Of a stretch of 6,586 nucleotides of DNA, positions 5,650-6,586 are shown one piece after another. The translations under genes and the position numbers were made by a program. The notes under the pieces are model-generated. The model did not search any database. It worked only from the letters and a program-made list of their open reading frames with translations, and had not been told where the DNA came from. Source of the DNA: an uncultured Lachnospiraceae bacterium (GTDB lineage Bacteria; Bacillota; Clostridia; Lachnospirales; Lachnospiraceae). Each line of letters starts with the position of its first letter. The first letter of the stretch is position 1. The stretch lies in assembly GCA_910579495.1 (NCBI GenBank), contig CAJTVD010000123.1:1-6586 (forward strand), in the 5' to 3' direction.

Positions 5650-6586
5650 CTCAGTTCCTCCCTTCCCAGCGGAATGGACTCCAACGTCAGAGGACATTCT
5701 TTCAAGCCGGACAATTCAACGCTGATATATGGCTTTGTGGAATCGGGGTTGCTGTGTCCGAGAACTTCTTTGATGGTATCAATGGGGACATCAGATGCCA
5801 GCATCCGGTTTGCCAGTGTCCTTCTCATGGTATGGAAGCCCTTCCGCTCATCCGCCTGCCATACGATGCCTGCTTTTGCTGCATTGTGCTTGATAATTGA
5901 ATGGGCAGACCATGTTTTCAGGGGGTCATATGGAGGTCTGCTGCGGAGGAAAATGATATCCGTTGCGGTGTCTTCCGGTCTGGCTTCCAGAATGTATTCG
6001 GCAACGGCGTTGAGGACTGCGACAGGGACAGGAAGCATGACTGGTTTGGAAGTTTTGCTCTGGATCAGGCGTATCTCCCTTAACCGCCAGTCAATGTCAG
6101 AAAACCTCAGTGTTAGGACATCCACGCCCCGGAGACCGGTATGGGCCGCAAGCATTATAATTGCAAAATCTCTTTTTCCTAATGCTGTGTTTCTGGCCGG
6201 AGCGTTCAGGATGGCCGTTACTTCGTCTTTATCAAAGCCGGAATGTATTTTTTTACGGTTAGGCACTTTAATTGTAAAGATAGTTTCAAGGTTAAGGCTA
6301 CAGAGTGAATTTTCAGACAGATAAGCACCGAAAGACCTGAGTAGGGAAAGGGAATCCCCAATATTTCCATAACTGTCAGCAAGGACAGGCAGATAACTGT
6401 TTAAATCTGAAATTTCCAGACCTTTCAGATCATCAAATCCAAGACTTGCGACATAAAGAAGGAAATGTTTAATCTTGGGCTTGATTCCCCTCAGTGTAGT
6501 AGTTCGGCAGCCTTGTGCAAGCCTGTGATTCAGATAATCCACCAGAATCCGATTAAGGCCCTCTGGCAGAGAAGCTGTAAGTATGG
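5646..6586 (-). CDS. ritA: Tyrosine recombinase, first gene of outer trio (RitA), 5' end missing
   Basis: The frame is open to the window edge, giving 312 visible residues; a GTG at 6542 is not needed as a start. By comparison with the inner RitA (412) about 100 N-terminal residues lie outside. A core-binding domain is visible at about residues 10-105 and the catalytic domain at about 112-305, with (numbering from the edge) Arg152 (HTGLRGVD), Lys177 (QSKTSKP), His251 and Arg254 (HTMRR), His277 (LGHSN) and Tyr286 (KPYISVE). All catalytic residues are in place, so the gene looks functional as far as seen. It leads the outer trio and overlaps ritB by the ATGA at 5646-5649. Its promoter and the right end of the outer element are beyond the window. 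Confidence 0.93.
   Translation of the reverse strand, partial: ILTASLPEGLNRILVDYLNHRLAQGCRTTTLRGIKPKIKHFLLYVASLGFDDLKGLEISDLNSYLPVLADSYGNIGDSLSLLRSFGAYLSENSLCSLNLETIFTIKVPNRKKIHSGFDKDEVTAILNAPARNTALGKRDFAIIMLAAHTGLRGVDVLTLRFSDIDWRLREIRLIQSKTSKPVMLPVPVAVLNAVAEYILEARPEDTATDIIFLRSRPPYDPLKTWSAHSIIKHNAAKAGIVWQADERKGFHTMRRTLANRMLASDVPIDTIKEVLGHSNPDSTKPYISVELSGLKECPLTLESIPLGREELR
5657..5662 (-). promoter_or_regulatory. Ribosome binding site deciding the outer ritB start
   Basis: GGGAGG on the minus strand, 7 bases before the ATG at 5649 and inside the end of the outer ritA. It indicates the ATGA-coupled start and argues against the upstream ATG at 5697. Confidence 0.75.

Larger units (their letters stand above)
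41..6586 (-). mobile_element. Outer RIT-type element, interrupted, right end outside window
   Basis: Three different tyrosine recombinase genes (ritA, ritB, ritC) follow one another on the minus strand with overlapping ends (ATGA at 5646-5649, 8-bp overlap at 4675-4682), the defining layout of recombinase-in-trio elements. The ritC gene is broken by a second trio element, so the outer element is split into 3870-6586 and 41-363. Its left end is taken to be the repeat array at 41-123, just after the ritC stop; the exact border is not known and could lie anywhere between about 1 and 41. The right end, upstream of ritA, is beyond the window. No cargo gene is seen. With RitC split before its catalytic tyrosine, this element is probably immobile in its present state. 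Confidence 0.8.

Overview
The window is a nest of tyrosine site-specific recombinase genes, all on the minus strand. It holds nothing else that I can recognise: no cargo gene, tRNA, rRNA or CRISPR. Two sets of three recombinases are present, and each set has the layout of a recombinase-in-trio (RIT) element: three unlike tyrosine recombinases, same direction, start and stop codons overlapping, sequence repeats at the ends. Strong AGGAGG-type ribosome sites, ATGA overlaps, moderate base composition (judged by eye) and protein style suggest a Firmicute, perhaps a gut clostridium of the Lachnospiraceae type. The host assignment is inference.

Outer element (right to left, in transcription order): ritA, cut by the right window edge (5646-6586); complete ritB (4675-5649); and the 5' part of ritC (3858-4682). 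The missing 3' end of ritC lies 3.5 kb away at 134-361, followed by a repeat array (41-123) that I take to be the outer element's left end. Bases 1-40 may be flanking DNA; I see no gene there.

Inner element (about 3.5 kb, 359-3874): ritA (2509-3747), ritB (1544-2512) and ritC (523-1557), bounded by 90-bp terminal inverted repeats (387-476 and 3786-3875) that match at 89 of 90 positions. It sits inside the outer ritC, at the Arg-His codons of the catalytic HxxRH box. ATGCC is present at both junctions. Joining the outer gene across one copy restores an in-frame 345-residue RitC, against 344 residues for the inner RitC. The window is therefore a RIT element inserted into a RIT element.

The ends of the two elements differ in sequence but share geometry: two direct copies of a 9-bp motif 17 bp apart, then an inverted copy whose far edge is 61-62 bp from the start of the second direct copy. 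Each element thus seems to carry its own version of a common three-site recombinase-binding array. The three recombinases of a trio are presumed to act together on these ends. The outer trio has lost an intact RitC, so it is probably unable to move unless the inner element excises.
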